The notes under the pieces: model-generated
What the model saw: only the letters and a program-made list of their open reading frames with translations
Told to the model about the DNA's origin: nothing
The model's database searches: none
Program-made: the position numbers and the translations under genes
Assembly: GCF_901709675.1 (NCBI RefSeq)
Contig: NC_051089.1
Span: 8,555,476-8,619,475, forward strand
Direction: 5' to 3'
Length of the DNA stretch: 64,000 bases
Source: Syngnathus acus
Taxonomy: Eukaryota; Chordata; Actinopteri; Syngnathiformes; Syngnathidae
Shown: piece after piece, positions 25,903 to 39,800 of the stretch
Layout: each line of letters begins with the position of its first letter
Numbering within the stretch: the first letter of the stretch is position 1

Positions 25903-28900
25903 CACTGTCCATTCTAAAATATGCTTGGACCGCCCCCCAGGTACCAGGCCATATAATTGACTTTTGGGTATTTAACGTTTTTTACAAGCATTTTTTCTTT
26001 TCCACAAGTGTACCAAATGGTGTGACTATTGAACACATTTGAATTCAATCAACAACTGGGCTGTGATTATTTTTGGCTCACATTGGTTTTAATTATCAGA
26101 GCCAGATCTCCATGAAGGCAATCTTTCAATAGCTGCTTTTGTGTTCCAGATTGCCACATGAATACTGGATGTCCCTCATATGAAAATCAAAGGTCTCCTT
26201 ATGCTGTGGACATATCTGGCCGTGCAAGCTTTGTTAATAACCATGACCTCTCCAAATATCCAGCTACTGATTTGACCATTGCCTGTGTTTTCATAGAGAA
26301 TAACGTGTAAAACTTAGCGCAAAGATTTGGTATGGACGGTTTTATTCATTTTCAACCAAGAGATGTGTCGGCTGTTTCATTAGTAAGTACTGTACATGAC
26401 AACCATGAGCTTTAACAAGTGGAGCAAATAGAGGTGAGAGTAATTATTCACAGAACATCTTTCTTGGTGTTATAATTATCTGTCTGAGATTTCATGCTGT
26501 AAAGTCAAACACACAACAGTGGCAGTGAAATCAGAACAACCTCTCAAATGTGAAAACTATTATTACATAAGCTGCTGGTCTTCTTTCGTGCCTCACAAGT
26601 AATGATTTAGTAGTTAACTAAAGAGAATTGAAAGAAAATGTCTTTGAGATGTTTCCCTTGAACATTTAAGAGGAGAGACGTTTTGCAAGGATAAATTTAC
26701 ATCCCATGATGTAGTCAATGTTAAGACGTTACAGATGTGGTCAGATGTACATGTGTGCCTCATGGAAAGCGGAGCTCAAATAATTCCACATGCGGTTCAC
26801 TTTTGATGGCCTCGTTTCCTTCTGTGGTCTGTGTCGCAGTTCTCATCGTCTTCTAATTCTCCTGTTTGTACTCACATGTTTAACTGCAAACGTAATTGTT
26901 GATGAGGTTTATGCATTGTATATGCACCGCTAACGTGTGCTGCAGCTTTCTCCAGTCTGAAGCAATTATGTTAAAGTAAAATAATTGAATTGAAAGAACA
27001 TGTTTTTTTCCTATGACGTGCTTCTAAAGAAGAAATGCAGTCAATGACGTCAGCCATTGGATCACCGTCCACGATTGTATTATGCAGAATTAAATGAAGG
27101 CCATTGTTTTATACTTCAGTAATAGGCAATTTGTTTGATGTTTTCAAGGTGTTTCACATGTGAGGATGCATGCAAAAGCGACCACCACTCACACTGTTTC
27201 ATTGCGATAAGTGCTTGAGGGGCCATACTCATTTTGCATATACGTACATAGGCTTGGCATCTGTAACTGTGAAGTTGGTCTAACCACTGTGCTGTCTGAA
27301 TACTTCTGGAAATCGTCTAATAAGCATATTTTGCATGTGTACTGTGAGAGATTACACGAGTGGCGTGATTACATATGTAAAGCAAATCTTGTGTAAATGC
27401 AAGAGGCTCATGTGAAGAATAGATGCTTTGGTCCCCCGGCCATAGATCATCACACGGTCACCGTATGCTGCTATCCATCATTTTATTACAGTTTGAATAT
27501 TATATAAGACTGATTTATGTTCCACAGAGCATTTTTCTGCAGTGTTGCCATAACCACAAAATTACATTATGGCTATTTAGTGTTTGTTTCCCCTCTGCAT
27601 ATGCGATCCATAAGAATGTAAAAATGTATCGCAAAAAAATAAAAATACAATAGACAAAACAGAACTGCAGATTAACCTCCCCTAAAAAAACTAATAAATA
27701 TTTTTTTTATCTCCAACAACTGAGTTATAAAAAGTTATGGTGGAAACTGTGAAGCCAAGTTTCCAAGTACTTTGTATGCCATTTATGTAATAAAGTCACA
27801 CATCAACATAAATCAAGACAAACCATACAAAAACAAACAATTCTAAACTTGAAGGAAATACACGTCAAAACATTTCTAAATATGACAATTGGTTTGGATT
27901 TGGAATATGAGCAACGACAATGGGTTTAAGGTTTGGGCCGCAGAATGACAGGAGTGTTTAAAGCCAAAGTGAGAGTCAGGGTGTTATTTCAAGTGGCAAG
28001 TTAGTCAGATGCCTTGACAGCTTTCAGAACTCAGAGTAAAGTTGTCTGAGGAGAAGCGCTTCCTCCAGCTTAAAGTGACCACTTAGAGCTGCTAAATGAG
28101 CATCTCTGACCTGCCACTTTCACTGACTATTGGTTGCTATAGTTTCAAATGCATGCAGCATGTTGGTTGCTGTGTTAGAGCAAATGGATGACATTATTTC
28201 AGGTAAGAATTTCTATCTCACACCTCCATTTGATTTTACTTTGAGAAGGTAACAGCTTTAAAAAAAATATCAGTGATTTTGCTCACAATTAATGTTCAAG
28301 CTAGAGAGATACAATAGAAAAGCTGGATCAAATTTCTATAATTATTTAAAAAAAAAAAAGAAGTTAATTCTATGTTGAGGTTAATTGAAAAATATTGTAT
28401 TTGTTGTACTTTCCTGCACTATGCCATGGTCAAAGCTTGCTCTCTCACAATAAGAAAAAAAAACCCACTTCCCATTATGTCTCAAGGACAGCCACTTTAA
28501 TACAATGTAAATAGATTGTTCAATCAATACTTCTCTCATACCAATTGCATTATTATTTTTAGAATTGTAAAATCTTTGATCCAGCTCTCACTTGTATTGA
28601 TCTCATTAGATTGTAGGGATGTACCTAATATTGTGACTGGACATGTCCATGTCCATGAACATGCACAGTCTGTCCCCTTACTCTACTTTCTCAAAGAGGT
28701 GATAGATTTTTGGGATTATAAAATGTTATTTTAAATTCTCTCCTAGCAGAGGGTCAGAAGACACACTTCTAATAATATAAGGCAGCAGCCCAGCCATTTG
28801 CAAACTGCGGAGACCCTAACATGCCTAATAACAGGTTATCACTGAAGATACAAAGGCCCGTCCGTGATGGCAAGTCTCATCTCCTTTTCTGTGTGTGATT

Positions 28901-30480
28901 TAATTTAAGGATCAGAGCAGTGAAAGCACTTTTTGCTCAGACGTTGTTATTATAGCGACACACAAATTAAACCTGTAATTTGAGGGTGCATGAGGTGGAA
29001 ACGAACTCCACTGCACACCATTTATTTTCCAGATAGTTAAAGCCACGCTCTTGTACAATATTGCGCCCAACAGGCAATCTCAGGAACTGCTCTTAACACA
29101 GGCCGCAATTTGCCCTAAAACACAAATAAAATAAAATGAATATGCACGGATGTACAAAAAAATGCTTACTCTTTGTATAAAACCATGAAAATGATTTGGT
29201 TATTAGTGTTATTATTGTAGATGCCATATAGAATTACAATACAGTACATTGCATCATATTGGGAGTTTTTTTTTGGTAACTTGAATATTGTAACCACCTC
29301 TCAGCGTGATGCAATGCAGCTGTACACACATATTAGTATTGCATGAACACAGATTTTGCTGAACAAATCAAGCCTCGGACATGATGGCAATGGTGTAAAA
29401 ACACGTGTACGGCACATTTTCACATCAATTACAGTATTCTATAGTATAGATTCAAAATCTAATCAGCATTCTAGAAACAGCTCTAAGTATGATGCAGTGC
29501 AGTTCTTCACTAATGTAAGCTACAACTGCAATAATGAACAGAGTCAAACTTTATTTCAGCACTGGTCCAAATTGAGCATTTGAAAAGACTTATTGAAAAA
29601 AACACCTATTAGTTTGAGCCTAATGAAGTGTCGAGTGTGTATAATGCTCTACTTAAAAACTCGGAATTGATGCAGGGAAAAAGGTCAAATTACACTTCTG
29701 TCCCAAACCCCCAATGTTCCTTTACTTAAGATAAAATGCTCTAAAGTTACCTGATGTCATTAGACACTCAGACCTTTAGCCTGTACCACACATAAAATCC
29801 TTTTTAAAGTTTCTTGAGATGACCGACATTTTGGGGGCACTGCAGGAGGTCGAAGGAAGCAATGAAGAACATTGTAGTAGCACAGACTGTACTAACTTGA
29901 CTACATAGAGACAAAGTGAGTTCACACACACACGCATGCACTTCAATCATCAAGTACAGAAGCAAATCTATCAAATAAAACCATGAACACCGCAGACAAA
30001 TGTAGGTCTGTCTCATATTTTGTTTCCCATCTTCAACATCTGGACCGGCGTGTCCTGAGGGAGTTAGGTGAATGATGGCCCTAATGAGAACCAGAGTTCC
30101 TGTTCAAATACAAGCGAGCCCATTTTCTCCCTTCATCTTTATACCTGCATTTTCTTTCCTTAATTTCCTGCAGCAATTGCTGTGTCTCCAAAAGTGGCCT
30201 CACTTGCCAGTTATAGCCATATTTTCTGCTTTGAACTTCTATGAACTCTACACTCGCAAAACTTTCTCCTTCCTCCTCCTCCTCTTTCTTTCTAAACTTT
30301 TGCTCGACACCACATCTGAGGAGCATGTGCTGCAGAGAACTCCCCCCCTCGAGCCCCTTTAGTTTAAGACCAGGAGGTACTTCGGCCGGCGTGACAGTGA
30401 AGAGCGTCAGGAAGGACTGGAGAAGATGAGAGCAGTAAAAGCGGCGTTATTGTACATAAAGAGGCAATTTGAGTTGTTTT
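25903..30480. other. intergenic region between syt9 and ppfibp2
   Basis: I see no exon chain here on either strand, and in particular no olfactomedin-like coding segment that would represent OLFML1. The DNA is AT-rich with scattered A/T runs. A pyrimidine-rich block (TCC/CTT, about 30265-30300) lies near the ppfibp2 promoter. Confidence 0.5.
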
Positions 30481-30560
30481 GAGAAAGCGAGAGAAGAAAA
30501 ATAACTCGGAGGAGGAGGTAGAAAAGAGGTAGGAAAAGAAAAGAAAAGAAAAGAAAAGGG
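30475..30560 (+). promoter_or_regulatory. ppfibp2: purine-rich tract at putative ppfibp2 promoter
   Basis: The plus strand is almost purely A and G, including GGAGGAGGAGG near 30510 and five AAAAG units at about 30532-30558. Mirror-like homopurine tracts of this kind are common near vertebrate promoters and can adopt triplex structure. A promoter role is inferred from position, about 300 bases before the proposed start codon. Confidence 0.35.
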
Positions 30561-30650
30561 AGTCGAGCCAATTGGCATCATTTGAGTTATTCAGGCTTAG
30601 CTCAAAAATCTCTGTCCAGACTCAAAAACCGCCAAGGGCCTCTCGGTGCT

Positions 30651-30667
30651 GTCAGCACCGTGGATGG
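30651..30667 (+). promoter_or_regulatory. ppfibp2: weak RE1/NRSE-like motif in ppfibp2 leader
   Basis: GTCAGCACCGTGGATGG matches the degenerate RE1 consensus at 15 of 17 positions. The TCAGCACC half is perfect and the second half is weak. It overlaps a perfect inverted repeat, CGGTGCTG T CAGCACCG (30645-30661). Confidence 0.3.
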
Positions 30668-30829
30668 TCTGCAAGAGGGAGCATACAAGTCCACCAATGT
30701 GAGGATTTATCGCTGGGACTCACTTATGACACTGGACTTTGTTTTTCTTGCTGGTTCTATGCAGCCCGCAAACGAAATTCTTAATAGTAGCCAATATTGA
30801 GAGCCAAAGCTACGACAATGGGCCTGTAG
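30664..30829 (+). promoter_or_regulatory. ppfibp2: cluster of upstream ORFs before ppfibp2 start
   Basis: Three short ATG frames precede the proposed start: 30664-30702 (13 codons with stop, its last sense codon being an ATG placed directly before TGA), 30726-30800 (25 codons with stop) and 30818-30829 (ATG GGC CTG TAG). The last stop ends one base before the proposed start at 30831. If all lie in the mature leader they would lower translation. Alternatively transcription may start downstream of some of them. Confidence 0.45.
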
Positions 30830-30830
30830 A

Positions 30831-30878
30831 ATGGAGTATGACATTGACTTCTACAAACACTTTGCTTGGCTTAGAAAG
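30831..30878 (+). CDS. ppfibp2: ppfibp2 candidate first coding exon
   Basis: The frame reads MEYDIDFYKHFAWLRK and ends exactly in phase 0 at AAAG|GTGAGC, matching the phase-0 start of the next exon. The start has A at -3 and G at +4, a strong Kozak context, and an in-frame stop lies 30 bases upstream. It is shorter than and unlike the human long N terminus, so it may represent a short isoform. The assignment rests on phase, donor and position, not on recognised similarity. Confidence 0.5.
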
Positions 30879-33800
30879 GTGAGCTATCCTCCTCGTGCAC
30901 GTCCTCGTTCTGTGCTACTCTTGCCTGCAAACTCACTTACGTGACTCCTTTGTTGTTGTGCTGTCTCTCTCTCTCACACACACACCCCCACACACACACA
31001 AAGATGAATCTATGTGCATGTGAGTTTCAATCGTTTCCTGACACTTTCAAGTTACCAAGTCAACACGAAACCATCATGATGTCATTAGGGAATCAGTCAT
31101 CCGGCAACATCCATTGTTATAATTATAGTGAGCCGGTAGGGTGCATAGAAGACAACATTTTACATAAGCACTCATTTATATTAGCAACGGAAATATTTTG
31201 CTTTACTAAATAAAAGTGGGACTTTCTGGAAGAAGAAAAATAATAATAAATAAAACAATAAAAACATAAATAAATAAATATTAAATAAATAAATAAAATC
31301 CTGCATGACATCACTCAAGTTTTCTCCGAGATGAGGTTTGAATTCAAACAAACTGCAGTTTTCTTAACCTTTTAGCAGCAGTTTTCTCACGCAAAGTATT
31401 TTGAATTTGCATGAATACGTTTTTTTTAAAGACCATTTGTTGTAATTGTATGTCTTGTAGATTTTAGGGTGATATACAGTGAGCGCACCAACTGTACTGT
31501 GTAGGTGTCTCTTTAGTTTTCCTGGTAAAAAGCATTAGGATTTGAGTTACTAAACGTGGTTTTAGGAGCGTATCAGACTTGAAGGTAAGGAAGGATAAAA
31601 TAAAACGAGCAACCAAGATAAACATTGTGTTTGCATTTGGGAATGAAAAAGCCTTTGGCTACACAACACTGCACAAAATATCTACTAAAATGATGCATGT
31701 TAAGATAAAATACACACATTTTGTTGTAATGCCTCTCGGATAAGAGTTTGCTAAAGACCTTATTTTGGTTTCAAACAAAACTGTTGCAAACCACTTGGGA
31801 TTCCTGGCAAAGGCTCAAGGCTAAACAACATAATGTTTCCACAAGTGTGGTTTTGTGAACATTTCTGAGTAAATGTAGCTCATTGGGCTGCAATCATCCA
31901 TTCCTTGCCATTGATCGCTCAAAAATATCTCTAAATACACAGGAAGCCCTGAGGCTTCATCCAAGTCCCCGCTAATCAGATGGAATAAAATATATTGAAC
32001 AATTTGAATAGGATTAGAGGCAGTAAACCTCTTACAGGCGGAGGCAGTGAGCAGCTCTCCATGTACAATTTTCTGCAAGTTGCTGCAGCCTCATTTGAAG
32101 AAAACCAGATTTGACCTGTTGGGTAACTGTTCTGTTTCATCAATGCAATAACATTTGACCTGTATGTTCCGAAGGTAAACGTCCAGTCATCAAACAACAG
32201 TGAGTCTTATCAGGAGCGTTTATCACGTCTGGAAGGAGACAAAGAATCTCTCATATTGCAGGTGAGTTGACTCCATTTATGCTCGCTACTCTTTCTAGTT
32301 TCACTTTTAGATTGCATCTTATTTAAACAAATGACCTGCTGTCGTAGTAAGATTGAGTTGACTCAAAGCAGGTTAAAGGGTAGAGGTAGGCCACTGTATC
32401 AGGCTGTAAATGTTGCATAACTGCTGCGTTTCCTTTCCAGGACCGGGAACAAAGCGCTATAGTGTGGGTTTAGCACTATTACAACACAACAGTAGAGTGA
32501 TGTGCAAAGATTACAAGTTTTAGGAACAGTTGAATAAGTGCATACCTCAGACAGGTTAAGGCTAGCAAGCAAGCAGTGCACTGTTGATGTGTGGGAACAG
32601 TTTCCCTGTTTGTTTATTTAGTTCTCAGATACAACAGTCCTCTGGGAAATCAGCTCCAATTGAACGTTACAGAATGTGTTTTAGCTTGCATGATTCAAAA
32701 CAACACAATTTAACAGTCACACAAGGTCGCCGTCAAGGATTCCAAACTCTGCTGCAGCCTCGTTTCAGTTTTACAATCAACTTGCTAAAAACAATTCCAA
32801 CAATGTTCAGGTCACTGAACTCTTGTAAGCTTGCTCTGTCATTACATGAAATATAGAGGTTGACATTCCAGCGCAAATGAACATTGTATGTACACACAGT
32901 AGATGACACGCATGTCCTGTTGCAGTGTCAACAGTGTGTTTTGTTTGCTCATGCACACACAGGTGGGTGTGCTGACAGACCAGGTGGAAGCTCAGGAGGT
33001 AAAAATCTGTGATCTGCAGACTTCGGTGGTAGAGCATCGGCTCAAACTCAACGCCACAGAAGAGATGCTGCAGCAGGTACGCTTGATCTCTCCTTCCACT
33101 CATTTGGTTTGACTTTTACCGCAACAGAAACTATTCTATAGACATTCTTTGACTAATGAATGATCTTCAAGATGACCCCAATGAGTTATTCATAATAAAT
33201 CCCTACTGCAGATCCAGTCTCTGTTAATATATTTTTCTCCCTGGGAAGACATTCCTGCTGAAAATTCCACTCTATGGAGCTACAGATTACCTTGGAAACC
33301 AAAATATTTAGGATGCCCAGACTCATTCCGAGACGGTGTCAGTCACGGAGTCTCTGCCCGGTTTATGCTGGGCTCAACTGGTCTGTCTGGGCAGGTGATT
33401 AGAGTTGTAATAGCCACACCCCTAACCTTTAACCACAACTTAGTCTGTGCATGCTCTCTCACTCTAATACAGAGAAGAGTGAAATAGAAAGGAACGCCAA
33501 GCCTGACTAATGGCTTAAGAAGGGAGGAAAAGCTGAAAAAGGTGGCGAGATGGGCGGGAGACCGGGTAGGGGTTGTACTTCTTGAAGAGAAAGAGTCTTC
33601 CACTTGCAGTTATTTGCTCTTCATCTGTACAACTTATTTAACTCCATTAAAGAAAGCATGGAAAAGGATATATGACATGTAAAGCGTCATGAGCCTGGGA
33701 ACTATTCGCGACTATGCGTGAAGCACACTTTGCTCCGCTCCAGGCAGGCGTTACAGTATAAGGTAACTGTGTGTCAAATTTGATTGTACCTCTCCTTCTC

Positions 33801-36800
33801 ATTGCCAACCTGTGATCTTACCGAATAATACAATTCCCTGGAATGAGTCTCATTGTTGATGATAAAATGCACTGTGCAGAGCTGTGCAGTGTATCAAAGG
33901 GCAGCCAGGACCGGTTTGCCTGGGACGTGGTCATTATGAGGCTTTGGACCTGAGCCGTAAATCTCTTCTTGGTGACAAAGCTCTAATATTTTCCACATGC
34001 CCTTGAAAAGGAAAGGCGGATAGTTTCCAAAGTCAATGTTTCAAATATATTCTTGTCCATGTGGGCTTCAGATGCATATTTTTTGGCTTTGAATGATTTA
34101 ACACCTGCTTGGAAAGAATAAAATTAGCACTCCATCTGCTTGCATGGTCTCAAGGTTGAGACACTCACAGCTTGGGCTTTGATTGGCAGCCGTTCAATCT
34201 GACAGCCTAATTACCAGTTTAAGTCATTTTTCTGTTATTTTCCAGCATGTTTTGCATGTGTGTGCCCCCTCCCCCTGCTTTCTCGCCACCAATCCCGCTG
34301 TGTACTTTGAGTGAGCTGCGAAATAGGCATTATAAATAGTGGTCATGCGTTGTTTATATATAGCCTCCTGAAAGCAGTGGGTTTGTCCACGGAGACTGTT
34401 ATTACAGAACTCGTAGCTTGCTGTGCCTCATACCTAATGTCGCCTTTGTTAAGTGAGTGTCACATAGCACGGTGTCCATTCTGCGCTTGTATTTGCAGCA
34501 TGTTTTTTTTTTCTGCTCTGTGACAGGAGCTCCTGCATAGGACAACCTTGGAGAAGCAGAAGCTCAGTCTTAAGGGGGAGGTGTCCTACCTGAAGCTGAA
34601 GCTGACAGACATGGAGGAGAAACAGAGCCCAGGAGGAGAGAGGCAACATAAAGCAGAGGTAAGGCTTTTAAAATCATCCATTCATGAAAAGAACATATCT
34701 ATTGAAAATGATAGCTTTGTTCGTGAGGATGAGAGAGATTGTAATTTTTCTTAGTTTTGGATCTTACGGAGGTCATTGGGTTTTGGGAACTTCCTAATTG
34801 TAGACAGTTTTGCAAGCGTATGCGAGACAGCTTCACTGACAAAGAACTTTAGACCCTATTTTCATTGAGTCGTATTTTCAAGGAAGAGCGAGTTTAGCTT
34901 AAATCTCCTGGGACATTTCTGTTTAGAGAACCTTTGGAAATTTTAGCACAAGTCTGCCAAGAATGACAAGGCAACATACGGGAACCTGTACCGTACTGTG
35001 GACTTGAAGTCAGCTGCTGATTTTATGGAAGTCCATAAACACTCTCTGGACAGATGGGAAGGAACATTCATAAAAAGTCTGGCATGAGTTGATGCTTAGT
35101 AGCAGGAATACAAAGATCCTAAACGTTCAATTTTTGTTCTCATTTTCATTGCACATTTGCTTAAGACTGTTGTGTTGGATTACCAGTGGATGAACTTTTT
35201 GCTATGAAACTGAGAAGAAGTACAATTAGAGGCAGACAGAATGCTGTAACGTTGCTGTCAAAACATGGCCAGTCAAAGGGCCTTTGTGTCCTCAGGTGAA
35301 AGGAGTTCAGCCATAGTAGAGCTGGCATGATGGAAGGAGGAACACGTGTGAGGCTTCACAGCCCAGATTTTGTTTCTGTGTGTTGGCAAAGATTCACAAT
35401 GTCATTATGAAGAAAGGAAGCTCTTGAGGAGGGAGAGCCCAATTTGTTCAAATGCATGTGAACAAAAGTGTTTGACATTAAAGCAGAAAAAAATGCGTAG
35501 TTGATGATGATAGCTGAGGGCCGCACTTCTTGTCAATGCACTTTCATTGTATGAATGTTTCCTTGCAACATATGTTTGGAATCAAGAGGAGGGATGGAAA
35601 AAAACCTTTCTTTAAACACTTACATGTGCTTTTTACTACACAAACACACCTTGAAGTCCCTCCACCCCACTCTACTTTTGAACAAGTAAGCTCTGAGTTA
35701 AATTTAGCCATGGAGGGGCTTCAGATCATCTGTCATATTCTCTACACTGGACCCCATGCGAGACTTCCTCTGTCGACAGTCCCAGCATAACTTGGGTGCT
35801 GTTTACAACCCGCTCAGGCGAATCACTGGCACTATTTCTTTGAAAACATGGAGAAACAATTCACCCCCGTGGCATTAGTAGTGCATACTATTTGTGACGA
35901 AGCTTTGAAAGCTCATACGCTGGTCGATTAATTCATTTCCACTGTTTTGAAATTGTAAAAATATATCAAGCCAAATCGGGGCGATCTTGTCGTATAATAA
36001 TTTACCATAGCTTAGCTCGGTGAGAAACAAAAATAGGTACAAGCATGCTTTCCTTTGGCTTTTGGGGGCCACCTTAGAAGAATGAGTGCCATTGAGGAAA
36101 AAATTTGATGACACCAGAATGGAATGTTTTGTCACATGGGCAAGTGGTACAGTTGATGTGTCACTGTCCAAGCTCTTCAGCACAAAATTCGATAAGTCAG
36201 GTGTGTTTATGTGAAGCACCTCACCTCCCGAGCAGTACTGTACCCTGGACTGGTTGCCAGTAAATTGAAAGGTAAACACAGACAAACATTGAAAAAAATG
36301 ACAGTGTATTCACACCTTTTGACAATTTAAACAAAACAACTAAAATTGATGTTTTTCCAAAGTGGGAGGAGGCACGAGATCCTGGAGAGAACACTCAAAC
36401 TTCATCCAAGAAGGCCTGAGCCAAGACTCAAATCCAAACAGTTTGACTGCAACGCAGACATGCTAACCGCAACATACTGTGCTGTGCAATTATCAAATAA
36501 ATATACATAATGAAAGGAAATCAAAATAACGTACGCTAATTCAGAACAAAATGGAGATTGGTGAATGGATTAAAGCCAGTCTGTGTAGTTTGGCTAAATG
36601 ACAAAGCAAGGCTGAAGAAAGAAGTAGTTTTAAGGAAAAATGCAACAGTGTAGTTACCAAGAGCATTTTTTTTCTACATATAACTGAACTCTACCAGCAG
36701 ACCTGGTGTCACGTGTGACAATGTGTCATTCAAACAGCGATATGACCATAAATACCGATAAATGTATCTCTTTCACTTTCCTCCCCTCTAAAACGCTCTT

Positions 36801-39800
36801 TCAATTTTTCTCTCTCCCACACTGCATCCGGCAGAGCGTTGTGAATTTCATTAGTGAGCTGCAGGAGCAGATGTGTAGATTTCAGAAGGAGATCAATAGC
36901 AAGATCCAGGAGAAAAAAGCCTCTGAGAACCCAGCTGACAACAGCTCACCAGCGCCATGCTCCGCCCACTCCTTGTCCCCCGAGGACGCCAACCCCTCAT
37001 GTTACACGGCAGCAGAGGTGAAGCCCAAACTAGAGGAGGAGGCTGCAGACGGGATTGATGAGAGTAGCTCAGAAGCAGAGCAGCTGCGACACAACGACGG
37101 CGAGAGCGTACGCACAGTCTGATGCATGACTAGTGACGTTGAGCACGGCATGCTTTGTCTCACATTGATGTGTTTATCCCTGAGTTCAGACTGAATGACA
37201 CAAACGCACGCACGCACGCACGCACACACACCCCTAACAGCAGTAGGGGTCATAAGTCAAGAAACTCTATGGGCCTGATTCACTAATAAATGGGTTCCCG
37301 GCATGCTTTGTAGCATTCTTGTAAAGAGTTGCAGTGGTTTAGGCTCAATGTTGCTTTTTATTTGCTTTTTTTTTTATGAGTGTTGCTGTGATGTCTTTTA
37401 AGATGAAAGATCAAAGGACCAGGGTTTTTATAGGTTGGGATTTGGTTTTCATTATACGTAGCTTTTATTTTGTTTTGATTTGAAATGTTGTAAGTTCTAA
37501 TTAGTTTTTAGAGCAGGTTTGATTGTGTTTATTTGTTTTAGTATTAGATTAAGTTTTTTTTAATATGATTTAATAGTGGTGACTGGGTGCGAGTTGTGGT
37601 CGATAGCAGCTTTTGAATGAATTTGCTTTACAATTTGTTGCAGTGTTTGGTGCGGGAGCTCAAGATTCTAAAAGACAAAGTGCAACATTTGGAAGATGAG
37701 AAGTTGGAGTATGAGAAAAGACTCAAAGCAAGCAAGGTAAAATATATAAAATAAAATAATATTCATCGACTTTATAGATTGAACACAAGCGATTTTCAAC
37801 TGGTTTGTCGGTGCAATTGTGCTATGTAATTTTACTTTATTTATATACATGCAAATCGTGTTATGTTTAAAATTATGATGCACACAAGTTTCATTTTAGA
37901 ACAATAATACATTTTCTTCACATCAATACGAAGTGTGTTGCGACTGAGTGACAATAAATAAAAAAATAAAAAAACATGGGTCCCAGTGTGACAACATTTG
38001 GGAACCGCTGGTCTAGACCATAAGTACTGTATCAGTGTCCAATTATTGCTAAATGGCCACTCAACTTTCCCCAATGCTATTGAACCAATCAGTTGGGCCA
38101 GGCAGTTAAGTGAGTCACTCATTTTATGTGCACACATTTAATTATGATTTCTCAAAAAACATTTTAAATATGGTGTAACATGACAAAAGAGATTTAATGA
38201 CTTCCCGCAATACGTAACAGCTCCCTTTTACTTTAGTGCTGCATTTTCTTTCACTCAGATTTTCTTTCTCAAACCATTATCACGATTCATACCATGTGTT
38301 AAATGGCTTAAACTTAAAAATTAAATGCTCTAAATGCTTTTGACAACAGTCTTATTGAGCTCAGGCTTTTTGGTGTGTTTCATTAGTGTGTTACTGGAAG
38401 ACTTGTGCGTGTGAAACATACACAAGTAGGCACATACTAGGTTGCAGAACATCTTGTCTTCTGGTAAACTTAAGAACCTAAACTGTCGGTCTGTTAGGTG
38501 GAAATCAGCAGCCTTCAGCAGCTTCTCCTGGGTAAGAATGCTGAGATTGAGAGCTTACACACTCAGCTTTTAGCCAGACCTCCCCGAGCCACTGAGAGCA
38601 CTGAGAGAGGTGAGCAGAACATCCACCCTTTGCTGTTATACCGCCACCGAGCGATAAGAGCTAAATGTATTTAAATCGCCTAAAAATTTAAATAAAATCT
38701 GTATAGCTGAACCATCACCTTAAACGATTTTACGTTTGATGATGTAAAATGTATTTCTCTTCATCATAGACCAAGAGCTGCAAAGACTTAGAAGAGACAT
38801 AAAATCCTTGGAAGCTGCCAATGATGAAAAGGTAATTCTGCCTTCTATATCCCTCTGTTAATCATTCAATTAAACAAAATATGATAATCTCATACAGTCT
38901 AGATCATCACCAGGAAGGCATCGCGAGACACATTCTAAAAGTTAAACACAGACACCACCCTCCATCCAATTATAGAACACCATTGCTCTTGTGTTCTTCT
39001 TCGTGGGGAATCGTAGACTAAAGACTTGCAGGCGTGGGTCTACATGTGGCAGGGGCTGGTGAACACGCGTACACGCCCCAAGGCCAACTCAGTCAAAGCC
39101 ACACTTAAGTAGACCTCGATCTGCCAAGCCTAATTTGGGAGAGAGCTGCAGTAAGAGAGCCACGACGAAGCCAAGCTAGGGCACCACTTCAAAAAAGGCA
39201 CACACGCTGCAGCTGCTCACCACAACCGAGTCGGTCCGATGTTTGTCCCCGCCCCAAATGCTCTTTTCATGTCGACCATATGTTGAAAAGGCCATTGGTG
39301 TGGCCTCGTGGTCAGGGGCAGCAGGAAGCAGCATCTGTGTGTTTCTTATGCTTAGATAAAAATCTTAATGGATTAAGTTGACCTTGAACACCCTTTCATT
39401 TCTATTTCTGTAGGACCGGCACATTGAGGAGCTCACTCTGCTCTTAAACCAGTGCAAGCAATTCAGAGATCTGACACACAACACAAGGCAAGGTAATCAA
39501 GCATCCTCCTCCTCGTTGACTATGATTTTTCTAATCAAAGACAACCATGATTGGAGATACGGAAAGCTCAATACAAAGCAAATAAATTCTACTTTGTTGT
39601 TGTAGCTCCACCTGCTGGCCATTCACTGTCCAACGGGAGGACAAATTCCAGTAGCAGTGAGGAAGAAGAGCAAGGTCTGAAGAAGAATGCTGATTCTAGC
39701 AGTGCAAAGTCTGAGGATCTCAAGTCTGATGTGGGTAAAAAATAAACTGCCTCATTTTTTTTCTTGTAGGAGGAAATACTTGGAATGTGAATGTTTATGA

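Noticed and set aside
35875-36285. 136-codon minus-strand open frame in ppfibp2 intron 4
   Set aside because: It overlaps the decayed SINE at 36230-36480 and has no known similarity; probably chance.
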